Shown here piece by piece: positions 56,563 through 64,000 of a DNA stretch of 64,000 bases. The position numbers and the translations under genes were made by a program. Below the pieces are notes generated by a model, which did not search any database, was not told the DNA's origin, and saw only the letters and a list, made by a program, of their open reading frames with translations. Within the stretch, counting starts at the first letter, position 1; every line of letters starts with the position of its first letter. Source of the stretch: Bacillota bacterium (GTDB taxonomy: Bacteria; Bacillota; Clostridia; Christensenellales; SZUA-584); assembly GCA_023408075.1 (NCBI GenBank), contig JAEYKW010000030.1, positions 1 through 64,000 on the forward strand. The letters run 5' to 3'.

Positions 56563-57283
56563 CCATATGATGGTTCCAAGCCGTATGAGTTTTGATTCAG
56601 AACTGGTGTCGGTGACACCGCCAAAGATTTCGATATTTGGCATGCAATTCAACGACACGCTTGTGTTCACATGGATCGTCATGTTGATTTTGATTGTCGT
56701 CGCGATTGTCATTCGCGTTTTCATTATCAGAAGATTTCAAACCGTTCCCAAAGGGATACAGAACATTCTTGAAACATTTGTAGAATCTTGTGAAAAATTC
56801 ACGAAAGGTACGCTGGGTAAGCACGGCCCGACTTATGCGGCCTACATCTTTACTGTCGCGCTGATGATCGTTAGTACGTGTATGATTGAGCTCTTTGGTT
56901 TTCGTGCGCCTGCGACTGATATAAATTTCACAATAGCGCTTGCATTGATGTCCTTCGTGCTGATCAACGCCTTTGGCTTTTTTTATACGGGCTTTTTCGG
57001 CCGCCTGAAATGGTTTGTCAAGCCGAAAGCGTTTATGCTGCCCATTAATGTCATGACGCACGCTGTGATTCCCGTGTCGCTGTCGTTCCGTCTTTTTGGC
57101 AACATGTTTGCCGGAATGATCGTGATGGACCTGATTTACGGGATCACCTATGTGAATGCGGTGGTGCCGTCGGTGCTGTCGCTGTATTTTAATCTGTTCC
57201 ATGTCGGCATACAAACGTATATTTTTCTCGTACTGACTCTCTCCTTTATGGAGGAAACGTTAATGTACGGGTCAAAGAGATAG
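56555..57283 (+). CDS. atpB: F-type ATP synthase subunit a
   Basis: The 242-residue polytopic protein has the essential arginine in VIPVSLSFRLFGNMFAGMIV (SxRLFGNxxAG) and the C-terminal LFHVGIQTYIFLVLTLSFME helix. It forms the half-channels beside the c-ring. Length is normal. A possible start only 15 residues later exists, but the first ATG overlaps atpI as expected. Confidence 0.96.
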   Translation: MFDHMMVPSRMSFDSELVSVTPPKISIFGMQFNDTLVFTWIVMLILIVVAIVIRVFIIRRFQTVPKGIQNILETFVESCEKFTKGTLGKHGPTYAAYIFTVALMIVSTCMIELFGFRAPATDINFTIALALMSFVLINAFGFFYTGFFGRLKWFVKPKAFMLPINVMTHAVIPVSLSFRLFGNMFAGMIVMDLIYGITYVNAVVPSVLSLYFNLFHVGIQTYIFLVLTLSFMEETLMYGSKR

Positions 57284-57320
57284 ATAAAATTAGAAGATAT
57301 AATTACTGGAGGTAACGAAC

Positions 57321-57545
57321 ATGACAACAGCCATTATAGCGATTGGCGTGGGGATCGCGGTTCTGACAGGTTTGGGCGCAGGCATCGGCATGGGCCTTGC
57401 CACAAAAGGCGCGACGGAAGCGGTGGCGCGGCAGCCTGAGGCGAGCGGCAAGATCAATGCGATGCTGCTTATCGGTCTCGCGTTTGCCGAGACAACAGCG
57501 ATTTACGGTTTTGTTATTGCGATATTAATGTTTGGTAAGATTTAA
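57321..57545 (+). CDS. atpE: F-type ATP synthase subunit c
   Basis: The 74-residue hairpin protein has GLGAGIGMGLATKGATEAVA, the RQPEA loop and LIGLAFAETTAIYGFVIAIL. The ion-binding carboxylate is the glutamate of FAETTAIY. The helix-1 glutamine that coordinates Na+ in sodium c-rings is methionine here (GIGMG), while ETT resembles the sodium-type EST. Proton coupling is therefore more likely but not certain. GGAGG precedes the ATG. Confidence 0.95.
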   Translation: MTTAIIAIGVGIAVLTGLGAGIGMGLATKGATEAVARQPEASGKINAMLLIGLAFAETTAIYGFVIAILMFGKI

Positions 57546-57586
57546 GGGGAATATCGCAACAAACCGACCATAAGTGAGGTGTAACT

Positions 57587-58066
57587 ATGCTGGAGATAGA
57601 TCCTTTGCAGATCGGCCTGCATGTATTGAATGTCATCATCATGTTTTTCGTGCTCAAGCTGCTTGTTTACAAGCCGATTTTGAAGTTCATGAAACAGCGT
57701 GAGCATATGGTTTCTGACAAGATCGACGAACTCGACGCGCGTGAGAAGCAATTGATACAGCAAAGGGAAGAGTATGAGCATATGATGGCAGAAGCGCACA
57801 ACGAGGCAGCCGAGCTCATCACCAGAAGCAATGAGATGGCCAGAGATCATGCACGGGAGATAGTCGACAACGCAAAAGAACACGCAAGGAGCCTTGTGGT
57901 AAGGGCCAAAAAAGAGATTGAAGCCGAAAAGGTTCAGGCACGCTTGGATATGCGCAAACAGATTGCCGAGATGAGCATACAAATTGCGGAGAAGGTGCTG
58001 GAAAGAGAGATTTCTTTGGACGATAATCATAAGATCATTGACGAGTTCTTCGAGAGGGTGGGATAA
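57587..58066 (+). CDS. atpF: F-type ATP synthase subunit b
   Basis: The 159-residue protein has one N-terminal membrane segment (LHVLNVIIMFFVLKLLVYKP) and a long charged coiled coil ending IAEMSIQIAEKVLEREISLD-DNHKIIDEFFERVG. It is of normal size, with no delta domain fused to it as happens in mycobacteria. Its C-terminus normally binds delta. Its stop codon TAA is immediately followed by the GTG of the delta-alpha fusion gene. Confidence 0.95.
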   Translation: MLEIDPLQIGLHVLNVIIMFFVLKLLVYKPILKFMKQREHMVSDKIDELDAREKQLIQQREEYEHMMAEAHNEAAELITRSNEMARDHAREIVDNAKEHARSLVVRAKKEIEAEKVQARLDMRKQIAEMSIQIAEKVLEREISLDDNHKIIDEFFERVG

Positions 58067-59878
58067 GTGATTATCGAAGGTAAACTCAAGTCGGCTGTAC
58101 AGCTCGATGAGCTGACCGTACAGTCGATTAAAAAGCGCTTTGAAGCGCTCATCGGCGCAGATATCACGTTTAAAACCGAAATCGTGCCGGAATTACTTGG
58201 CGGTTTTGTTGTGGTCATCAATAACAAGGTCTACGACAGAAGCGTCCGGTCTCATTTGGGGAAAATAAAGAATTATATTATTGATACCGAAACGCCATAT
58301 CAGGAGGATGCTTTGGAAGCGGGCGATTTCAGTCTGGATTTTGACGCCGAAGAGTTCAGCGAGGCGGCGCGCGAGAGAATCGGCAAATATGCCGGCAGCA
58401 TGGACATCACCGAGGTGGGCACCGTCACCTATGCGGGAGACGGCATTGTTCATGTGGCGGGGCTCGAAGGCTGCAAATATGGCGAGCTGCTTGAGTTTGA
58501 AAACAGTGCCTACGGCATCGTTATGAACCTCTCCAAGGAGAGTATCGGAGCGGTGCTGCTAAGCGGCGCTCAGGATGTCATCGAGGGATCGACCGTGCGC
58601 AACACAGGCAGCGTCGTTCAGGTGCCCGTCGGCGAAGTGCTGCTCGGGCGCATTGTGAGCCCGCTTGGCTTACCCATGGACAACAAGGGCAAGATCGCTG
58701 CGACCACTTACCGCACGATTGAAGCGGAAGCGCCGCAGATATTTGACAGAACGGGCGTTAAGCAGCCTCTTGAAACGGGTATATTGGCGATCGACAGCAT
58801 GATACCGATCGGCAAGGGACAAAGAGAGCTGATCATCGGAGACAGGCAGACGGGCAAAACAGCCGTCGCTGTGGATACGATACTCAATCAAAAGGGCAAA
58901 GACGTCTATTGCGTGTATGTGGCGATCGGCCAGAAGGCATCCACAATCGCATCCATCATTCAGACGCTGGAAGAAGAGGACGCGATTGAATACACCGTCG
59001 TTGTGGTTTCCACAGGCAGCGATTTGCCTTCGATGCAGTATATTGCCCCGTACGCGGGTTGCGCCATCGCCGAGGAGTTCATGTACAGCGGTAAGGACGT
59101 TCTTATCGTTTATGATGATTTGAGCAAGCATGCCGTGGCGTACAGAACGATGTCGCTGCTGCTGCGTCGGCCGCCGGGCCGCGAAGCCTATCCGGGCGAC
59201 GTTTTCTATCTGCACTCGCGTCTGCTTGAACGTGCGGCCAAGCTCAACGAAGAACACGGGGGCGGGTCGATGACGGCGCTGCCCATCATTGAGACGATGG
59301 CGGGCGATATTTCCGCTTACATACCGACAAACGTCATTTCCATTACCGACGGACAGATATTCCTGGAATCGGAGCTTTTCAACGCGGGCATACGTCCGGC
59401 GGTCAACGTCGGCCTCTCGGTGTCGCGCGTGGGCGGCAGCGCCCAGACAAAGGCGATGAGAAAGGTGGCCGGGCGTCTGCGTCTGGACCTCGCTCAGTAT
59501 CGTGAGTTGGCGGTGTTTGCCCAATTCGCGTCGGACCTTGACAGAACGACGCGTGAAACGCTTGAACAGGGCGCAAGGCTGACTCAGTCGCTCAAGCAGG
59601 GGCAGTATTCTCCGCTGCAAATGGCGAGCCAGATCATTCTGCTCTATGTCGCTGTCAATAAATTTCTGGTTAGATTGCCGATGACGCATGTCAAGCCGTT
59701 TTTAAGCCAGTATCTGCAATATGTCGATACGAATTTTCCGGAAGTGCGCATTGGCATCAACAAGTCAGGCGATCTTTCGGATGCGGCGATCGGTGCACTG
59801 AAAAAAGCTGCCGAGGATTTCACAGGTACGTATTGTGCTCAAAACGATATTAAACTGGAAGTAGAGGAAAACGCCTGA
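58067..59878 (+). CDS. atpA: ATP synthase alpha subunit with fused delta C-terminal domain
   Basis: The 603-residue protein is about 100 longer than a normal alpha subunit. Residues 1-72 match the C-terminal domain of subunit delta: IIEGKLKSAVQLDELTVQSI, KKRFEALIGADITFKTEIVP, ELLGGFVVVINNKVYDRSVR, SHLGKIKNYI (ending as in the delta D-x-S-V-R-x-x-L motif). After an acidic linker (73-95), alpha begins with SEAARERIGKYAGSMDITEV. Walker A is GDRQTGKT (258-265); VSRVGGSAQTKAMRKVAG is also standard. The delta N-terminal domain, which normally clamps the alpha N-termini, is absent from the operon. Start is GTG after AGAGGGTGGG. The predicted effect is a covalent alpha-to-b stator link. Confidence 0.93.
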   Translation: MIIEGKLKSAVQLDELTVQSIKKRFEALIGADITFKTEIVPELLGGFVVVINNKVYDRSVRSHLGKIKNYIIDTETPYQEDALEAGDFSLDFDAEEFSEAARERIGKYAGSMDITEVGTVTYAGDGIVHVAGLEGCKYGELLEFENSAYGIVMNLSKESIGAVLLSGAQDVIEGSTVRNTGSVVQVPVGEVLLGRIVSPLGLPMDNKGKIAATTYRTIEAEAPQIFDRTGVKQPLETGILAIDSMIPIGKGQRELIIGDRQTGKTAVAVDTILNQKGKDVYCVYVAIGQKASTIASIIQTLEEEDAIEYTVVVVSTGSDLPSMQYIAPYAGCAIAEEFMYSGKDVLIVYDDLSKHAVAYRTMSLLLRRPPGREAYPGDVFYLHSRLLERAAKLNEEHGGGSMTALPIIETMAGDISAYIPTNVISITDGQIFLESELFNAGIRPAVNVGLSVSRVGGSAQTKAMRKVAGRLRLDLAQYRELAVFAQFASDLDRTTRETLEQGARLTQSLKQGQYSPLQMASQIILLYVAVNKFLVRLPMTHVKPFLSQYLQYVDTNFPEVRIGINKSGDLSDAAIGALKKAAEDFTGTYCAQNDIKLEVEENA

Positions 59879-60741
59879 TGGCTACCATGGCGGATATTAA
59901 GCACAGTATACGCTCCATTTCCGAAACAGAGCAAATTACGCGTGCGATGCACCTCATATCCACGTCCAAGATGAAAAAGGCCATCAACAAGTATGAGTCG
60001 AACCATGTACATTTCGAGCGCGTGCAGTCGGCGCTGAAGGATATTTTTTCTCATACGAGCGAGCTCAAACATCCGTATGTGAGCGAGAGAAAGGGCGGAA
60101 AGGCCGCTTATATCGTGATTGCGGCGGATAAAGGCATGTGCGGCGGCTACAACCACAATGTTTTGAACCTTGCGCTTGAGCATATGAAGAATTGCTCCGA
60201 CAGATACATACTGACGGTGGGGCACATGGCCCGCGCGTTCTTTGAGCGCCGCGGGCAAATGGTGGACATTGAATTCCTGCATGTGTCGCAGAATCCGTCG
60301 CTTCTTAACGCGCGCAATATTACGAGCGACATCCTCGAACTGTATGATCATGGTGTGATGGATGAGGTGTTCGTGGTATACACAAGATTTATATCCGTCA
60401 TGCGGCAGGAACCCCGCGTTATCCGTCTGCTGCCCCTCTGCAAGGGAAACGTCATCGATGTCTGCGACGAGGCGCAGTACAATGCGGAGCTTTACTATCA
60501 CCCGACACCCAAGCAGGTGTTCGACGTGCTGGTGCCGCAGTATATCATCGGCCTCGTGTACGGCTGCCTCGTGCAAAGCTACGCAAGCGAGCAGTGTGCG
60601 CGTATGACGGCGATGGAGAATGCGACCAACAACGCCGAAGAGATGATTGAGAACCTGACACAGCAGTACAACAGAGCGCGCCAGTTTGCCATTACCAACG
60701 AGATCTCCGAAATCATCGGGGCGCTCGATGCATTGAAATAG
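59878..60741 (+). CDS. atpG: F-type ATP synthase subunit gamma
   Basis: The 287-residue protein starts in the alpha stop (TGATG). The N-terminal helix reads MADIKHSIRSISETEQITRA-MHLISTSKMKKA, the middle has YIVIAADKGMCGGYNHNVLN, and the C-terminal helix ends RMTAMENATNNAEEMIENLT, QQYNRARQFAITNEISEIIG. These are the conserved rotor-shaft elements. Length is normal. Confidence 0.96.
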   Translation: MATMADIKHSIRSISETEQITRAMHLISTSKMKKAINKYESNHVHFERVQSALKDIFSHTSELKHPYVSERKGGKAAYIVIAADKGMCGGYNHNVLNLALEHMKNCSDRYILTVGHMARAFFERRGQMVDIEFLHVSQNPSLLNARNITSDILELYDHGVMDEVFVVYTRFISVMRQEPRVIRLLPLCKGNVIDVCDEAQYNAELYYHPTPKQVFDVLVPQYIIGLVYGCLVQSYASEQCARMTAMENATNNAEEMIENLTQQYNRARQFAITNEISEIIGALDALK

Positions 60742-60752
60742 GAGAACTTTTT

Positions 60753-62168
60753 ATGGATGATTACAATATCGTCAATAAAGGCGAGTTGATTCGTATCACA
60801 GGGCCTGTGCTGGACGTTAAGTTTTATGACGGCCACCTGCCTGCCATTTACAATGCGCTGGTCATCAGGCTCGGAGACCGTGAGGTCTGGATGGAAGTGG
60901 CGATGCATATCGGCGACGATACAGTCCGCTGTATTGCGCTGCACGCGACGGAAGGTTTATACTGCGGGCTTGCGGTCATCAACACGGGAGACCGTATCAC
61001 AGTACCTGTGGGCCAAAAGGCGCTTGGACGCGTGATGAACGCAATCGGCCAGCCTATTGACGGCAAGGGCCCCATCAATGCGGAGACAAAGCTGCCGATT
61101 CACCGTCAGCCGCCTAAGTTTGCCGATCAGAACCCGGCAACAGAACAGTTTGAGACGGGCATCAAGGTGATTGACCTGCTCGCGCCGTATGCCAAGGGCG
61201 GCAAAATCGGCCTGTTCGGCGGCGCGGGTGTCGGAAAAACGGTGCTCATTATGGAGCTGATCCGCAACATCGCCACGGAGCACGGCGGGTACAGCGTGTT
61301 CACGGGCGTGGGCGAAAGAAGCCGCGAGGGCAACGAGCTTATTGAGGAAATGAGCGAATCCGGCGTTATAGAGAAAACGTGCCTTGCTTTCGGGCAGATG
61401 AATGAGCCGCCGGGCTCCAGAATGCGCGTCGCATTCACGGGGCTGACGCTCGCCGAGCATTTAAGAGACGAAGAACATCAGGACGTGCTGTTGTTTATCG
61501 ACAACATCTACCGTTTCATACAGGCCGGTTCCGAGGTATCGGCGCTGCTCGGGCGCATTCCGTCTGCGGTGGGCTATCAGCCGACGCTCGCGTATGAACT
61601 GGGTTCGCTGCAGGAGCGTATCACGTCCACAAAGGGCGGCTCCATCACATCGGTGCAGGCCATTTATGTGCCTGCGGACGACCTGACAGACCCCGCTCCG
61701 GCCACGACGTTTACGCATCTGGACGCCACCACCGTGCTGTCGCGCCAGATTGCGGAGCTCGGCATCTATCCGGCGATCAACCCGCTGGAATCCTCCTCGC
61801 GCATACTCGACCCGCGTATCGTCGGCGAAAAGCATTACAATATTGCGCGCCGCGTGCAGGAGGTGCTTCAGCGCTACAAGGAGCTGCAGGATATCATCGC
61901 GATTCTCGGTATGGAAGACTTGAGCGATACCGACAAAACCATCGTGTACCGCGCGAGAAAGATACAGCGTTTCTTCTCTCAGCCGATGTCGGTGGCCGAA
62001 GTGTTCTCGGGCATTCCGGGCAAGTACGTGCCGCTGGAGCGCACGATTGAAAGCTTCCGCGCCGTGGTGGACGGCGAGGTGGACGACATCCCTGAGGGCG
62101 CGTTCTTCATGGCGGGCGATATTGAGGATGTCAGGCAGAAAGTGAAAAAGGATAAGGCGGTGGGATAA
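60753..62168 (+). CDS. atpD: F-type ATP synthase subunit beta
   Basis: The 471-residue catalytic subunit has P-loop IGLFGGAGVGKTVLIMELI, GVGERSREGNEL, LLFIDNIYRFIQAGSEVSAL, and ALYVPADDLTDPAP-like AIYVPADDLTDPAPATTFTH. The usual DELSEED lever is altered to GMEDLSDTDKT, which could affect epsilon or gamma contact. It catalyses ATP synthesis. GGAGAAC precedes the ATG, 12 nt after atpG. Confidence 0.97.
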   Translation: MDDYNIVNKGELIRITGPVLDVKFYDGHLPAIYNALVIRLGDREVWMEVAMHIGDDTVRCIALHATEGLYCGLAVINTGDRITVPVGQKALGRVMNAIGQPIDGKGPINAETKLPIHRQPPKFADQNPATEQFETGIKVIDLLAPYAKGGKIGLFGGAGVGKTVLIMELIRNIATEHGGYSVFTGVGERSREGNELIEEMSESGVIEKTCLAFGQMNEPPGSRMRVAFTGLTLAEHLRDEEHQDVLLFIDNIYRFIQAGSEVSALLGRIPSAVGYQPTLAYELGSLQERITSTKGGSITSVQAIYVPADDLTDPAPATTFTHLDATTVLSRQIAELGIYPAINPLESSSRILDPRIVGEKHYNIARRVQEVLQRYKELQDIIAILGMEDLSDTDKTIVYRARKIQRFFSQPMSVAEVFSGIPGKYVPLERTIESFRAVVDGEVDDIPEGAFFMAGDIEDVRQKVKKDKAVG

Positions 62169-62584
62169 TGCCTGCGAAATACATGCTGGAAATTATCACG
62201 CCCGAGCGGATATTCTTCCGCGGCGAGGTGGAAAGCGTCATTATTCCGGCTCCGGACGGATATATGAGCATACAGAGAATGCACGAACCCATGGTGGCTG
62301 CCATCAACATCGGGACCATGAAGATATTGACGGACGGCGATTGGATTGAATGCACGACATCGGAGGGGTTCGTTGAGGTACGCCCCGATGAAACCATCAT
62401 CTTTTCGCAGTCGGCTGAGTGGCCCAACGAGATCGACTTGCGCCGTGCGCAGGAGGCCAAGGAGCGCGCCGAAGAGCGGCTGCGCCAGCAGCTCAGCCAT
62501 CAGGAATACATGCAGAACCAGATTGCGCTGGCCAGAGCGATGGTGCGCTTACGGGCCGGGCGCAAGAGCCGAAACCTCGATTGA
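62168..62584 (+). CDS. atpC: F-type ATP synthase subunit epsilon
   Basis: The 138-residue protein overlaps the beta stop (TAATG). The N-terminal beta-sandwich has YMLEIITPERIFFRGEVESV and IIPAPDGYMSIQRMHEPMVA; the EGFVEV strand and two C-terminal helices (EIDLRRAQEAKERAEERLRQ, MQNQIALARAMVRLRAG) follow. It links rotor and catalytic head and can inhibit ATP hydrolysis. It ends the operon. Confidence 0.95.
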   Translation: MPAKYMLEIITPERIFFRGEVESVIIPAPDGYMSIQRMHEPMVAAINIGTMKILTDGDWIECTTSEGFVEVRPDETIIFSQSAEWPNEIDLRRAQEAKERAEERLRQQLSHQEYMQNQIALARAMVRLRAGRKSRNLD

Positions 62585-62592
62585 TGGGTTTG

Positions 62593-62623
62593 AACGCTGC
62601 TTTTTTGCGGCGTTTTATTTTTT
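62593..62623 (+). terminator. Terminator of the atp operon
   Basis: AACGCTGC / GCGGCGTT stem with a six-T loop, followed by TTATTTTTTT; 9 nt after the atpC stop. Confidence 0.88.
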
Positions 62624-62679
62624 CCTGAGAAATTAATAAGCCCTGTACTTAAGAGAAGGTGTGTCAAAAAAGTTATTTA

Positions 62680-63385
62680 TGTCATTCTGATGGAGCGTGA
62701 GCGACTGAAGAATCCCCTTCTGTAAAGCGTTTTACATGGGATTCCAGTCCACTCGTAATCGGCAAGCTCGGAATGACTGAATGGTGTTTATCGGCACGCT
62801 GCAGCCATCTCCTGTGGAGAAGATGGCACGCCGTAACGGATGAGGTGTTGCTTCAAAAGTGACAGGATAACACCTCCTCAGTCACCTTCGGTGACAGCTC
62901 CCCCTCGAGGGGAAGCCAATCGAATGTCTGTAAATATAAGCCTTCTCCTTGAGGAGAAGGTGGCACGCAGTGCCGGATGAGGTGTTGATCTGAGAGGTGT
63001 GAAGATACTTCAACTGTCGTCTGTTGGCGAAAGCACCTCGTGACTAATCCCATGTATTTATGCTCTTAGCCATGGGATTCCTCTTTCGCTCGCGCTCCAT
63101 CGAAATCATCGTGCGTTAACGCATCACAGTGAACGGAAAACCACTTTTAAGGTCATTCTGAACCCGCAACGCGGGTGAAGAATCTGTTCCAGATCCTGGT
63201 CCGCTGCGTAGTCGTCGCTTCTCTTCTCAGGATGACCGAAATTAGTTGCTTTCCACAGTAATGACACTTGTTACTTTTTCATCAGCGCGCCGTAACGGAT
63301 GAGGTGTTGCTTTGATAGGACAGAACGACACCTCCTCAGTCACCTTCGGTGACAGCTCCCCCTCAAGGGGAAGCCACTCGAAGGC
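62680..63385. repeat. Cluster of interspersed repeats R1 and R2
   Basis: R1-type: TGTCATTCTGATGGAGCGTG...GGAATGACT (62680-62780) and GGTCATTCTGAACCCGCAAC...CTCAGGATGACC (63151-63237). R2-type: CCGTAACGGATGAGGTGTTG plus CCTCCTCAGTCACCTTCGGT, GACAGCTCCCCCTCGAGGGG (62831-62925) and again at 63290-63385; CCTTCTCCTTGAGGAGAAGG with TGCCGGATGAGGTGTTG (62941-62987). The whole 844-bp gap between atpC and the phosphatase gene is repeat DNA; no gene is seen. Confidence 0.8.
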
Positions 63386-63428
63386 ATTCCTTCCGGGGAT
63401 TCATAATTCTCTTTTTTTAAGGAGAGCC

Positions 63429-64000
63429 ATGACCGAACTCGTCTTGTTAAGACACGGCAAAACAGCGTTCAATGAAAAAGGGGTCTACTGCGGAAGTATC
63501 AACCCGCCGCTGTCGCCGCAGGGCATCGCCGAAACAAAACGCACCGCAAAGCATTTTGAAGCGCTGGAGCCGGACGCCGTGTATGTGAGCAGCAGTCATC
63601 GCGCGGTGCAGACCGCGCGCATCATCGCGCCGCGAAGGCCTGCCATCGTGCAGCAAACGCTGCGTGAAATGGACTTCGGGAGCTTTGAGGGGCAGAGTGC
63701 GGATGAAATTGCACAGCGCATGCCCGAGGCCTGGCAGGACTATATGAACAATCCGCAGTCGTTTACATTTCCGGGCGGAGATAACGTTGCGCGTTTTCTT
63801 GCCAATGCGTATGAAGCTGTCCGGCAAATCGCCGCGCAGCACGACGGCCAGCGCGTGCTGATCGTCACCCACAAGGGCGTTATCATAGCGGCGCTCTCAT
63901 ATCTGCTGCATGGGGATTTTCAGCATTGTTTTTGCTACGATATACGCCCCTCGGGGTTCGCAAGGCTCCGCCTGTTTGAAGACGCCAGCGTTATGACGCA
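63429..64000 (+). CDS. Histidine phosphatase (phosphoglycerate mutase) family protein, 3' truncated by window
   Basis: Translation from ATG 63429 (AAGGAG just upstream) gives MTELVLLRHGKTAFNEKGVY, the catalytic LRHG motif, then VYVSSSHRAVQTARIIAP, LREMDFGSFEGQSADEIAQR and VLIVTHKGVIIAALSYLLHG. RHG, the SxxxRAxQTA site, DFGxxEG and the second histidine THKG mark the PGAM/CobC-like branch, for example alpha-ribazole phosphatase or broad phosphatases. The frame is still open at base 64000 after 190 codons. Substrate cannot be decided from this. Confidence 0.9.
   Translation, partial: MTELVLLRHGKTAFNEKGVYCGSINPPLSPQGIAETKRTAKHFEALEPDAVYVSSSHRAVQTARIIAPRRPAIVQQTLREMDFGSFEGQSADEIAQRMPEAWQDYMNNPQSFTFPGGDNVARFLANAYEAVRQIAAQHDGQRVLIVTHKGVIIAALSYLLHGDFQHCFCYDIRPSGFARLRLFEDASVMT

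Noticed and set aside
57321..57545. Sodium-driven ATP synthase
   Set aside because: The ETT near the carboxylate resembles sodium types, but the helix-1 glutamine is methionine, so the sodium-binding set is incomplete.
58670..59689. Long open frame (339 codons) on the minus strand inside atpA
   Set aside because: It is the antisense shadow of a strongly conserved gene in GC-rich DNA, rich in Arg/His, with no motifs or RBS.
13158..63385. Possible tRNA or rRNA genes in repeat-rich gaps
   Set aside because: No T-loop GTTCRANTC box paired with a cloverleaf-sized fold was seen; hairpins in these gaps belong to the repeat families.

Overview
The window looks like a chromosomal segment of an endospore-forming, probably anaerobic Firmicutes (Clostridia). 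The basis is a set of spore genes (YtxC-like, SleL/YaaH-like LysM-GH18, a CwlJ-type hydrolase next to a GerQ-like coat protein, PdaA-like deacetylase), PadR-controlled ABC exporters, a membrane pyrophosphatase, ferredoxin/Fnr-type genes and strong Shine-Dalgarno sites. Most genes are moderately GC-rich. Two blocks (about 17.16-20.95 kb and 22.98-24.95 kb) are strikingly AT-rich and look acquired.

Layout. 0-3.2 kb: edge of a MazF-type toxin, then a PadR / HAAS-pentapeptide / ABC exporter operon. 3.5-6.0 kb, minus strand: amidohydrolase, ATC-hydrolase-like protein, YtxC. 6.7-8.8 kb: H+-pyrophosphatase. 9.2-13.1 kb: ABC-2 exporter operon. 13.5-17.0 kb: small regulators (XRE with membrane segments, TetR, ribbon-helix-helix), a proline-rich repeat protein and a SLOG protein. 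17.1-24.95 kb: two AT-rich two-gene cassettes, a DUF262 pair and a methyltransferase-like/DUF1848 pair, separated by an amine oxidase. 25.1-29.5 kb: Tex, HAD phosphatase, methyltransferase, metallo-beta-lactamase fold protein. 29.5-31.0 kb: duplicated non-coding repeats and a second PadR gene. 31.3-39.7 kb: cell-surface, spore-germination and peptidoglycan genes. 39.8-45.3 kb, minus strand: toxin-antitoxin pair, Lgt-like protein, DUF4190 protein, membrane J-protein and Hsp70. 45.5-50.1 kb: HAD, MutY, MsrAB, ExoIII, rubredoxin and HD genes, mainly DNA and oxidative-damage repair. 50.2-53.9 kb: a repeat array containing a small GIY-YIG nuclease, ArgJ, and a divergent Crp/Fnr-ferredoxin pair. 54.3-62.6 kb: two acyltransferase-fold genes running into a complete F-type ATP synthase operon. 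The right end carries interspersed repeats and a truncated histidine-phosphatase gene.

Most notable points. (1) The ATP synthase operon has no separate delta gene. The delta C-terminal (b-binding) domain is fused to the N-terminus of alpha and the delta N-terminal domain is missing, which predicts an unusual stator. (2) The two AT-rich cassettes share the same left border (terminator plus a 29-bp identical promoter) and the same right border (a decayed and an intact copy of the tex promoter), which suggests a cargo-swapping locus, probably for defence. (3) Several interspersed repeat families, one tied to a small GIY-YIG nuclease gene, occupy nearly all long intergenic regions. (4) Two intergenic regions look like unassigned structured RNAs.

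All family assignments come from reading motifs. No database search or folding program was run.
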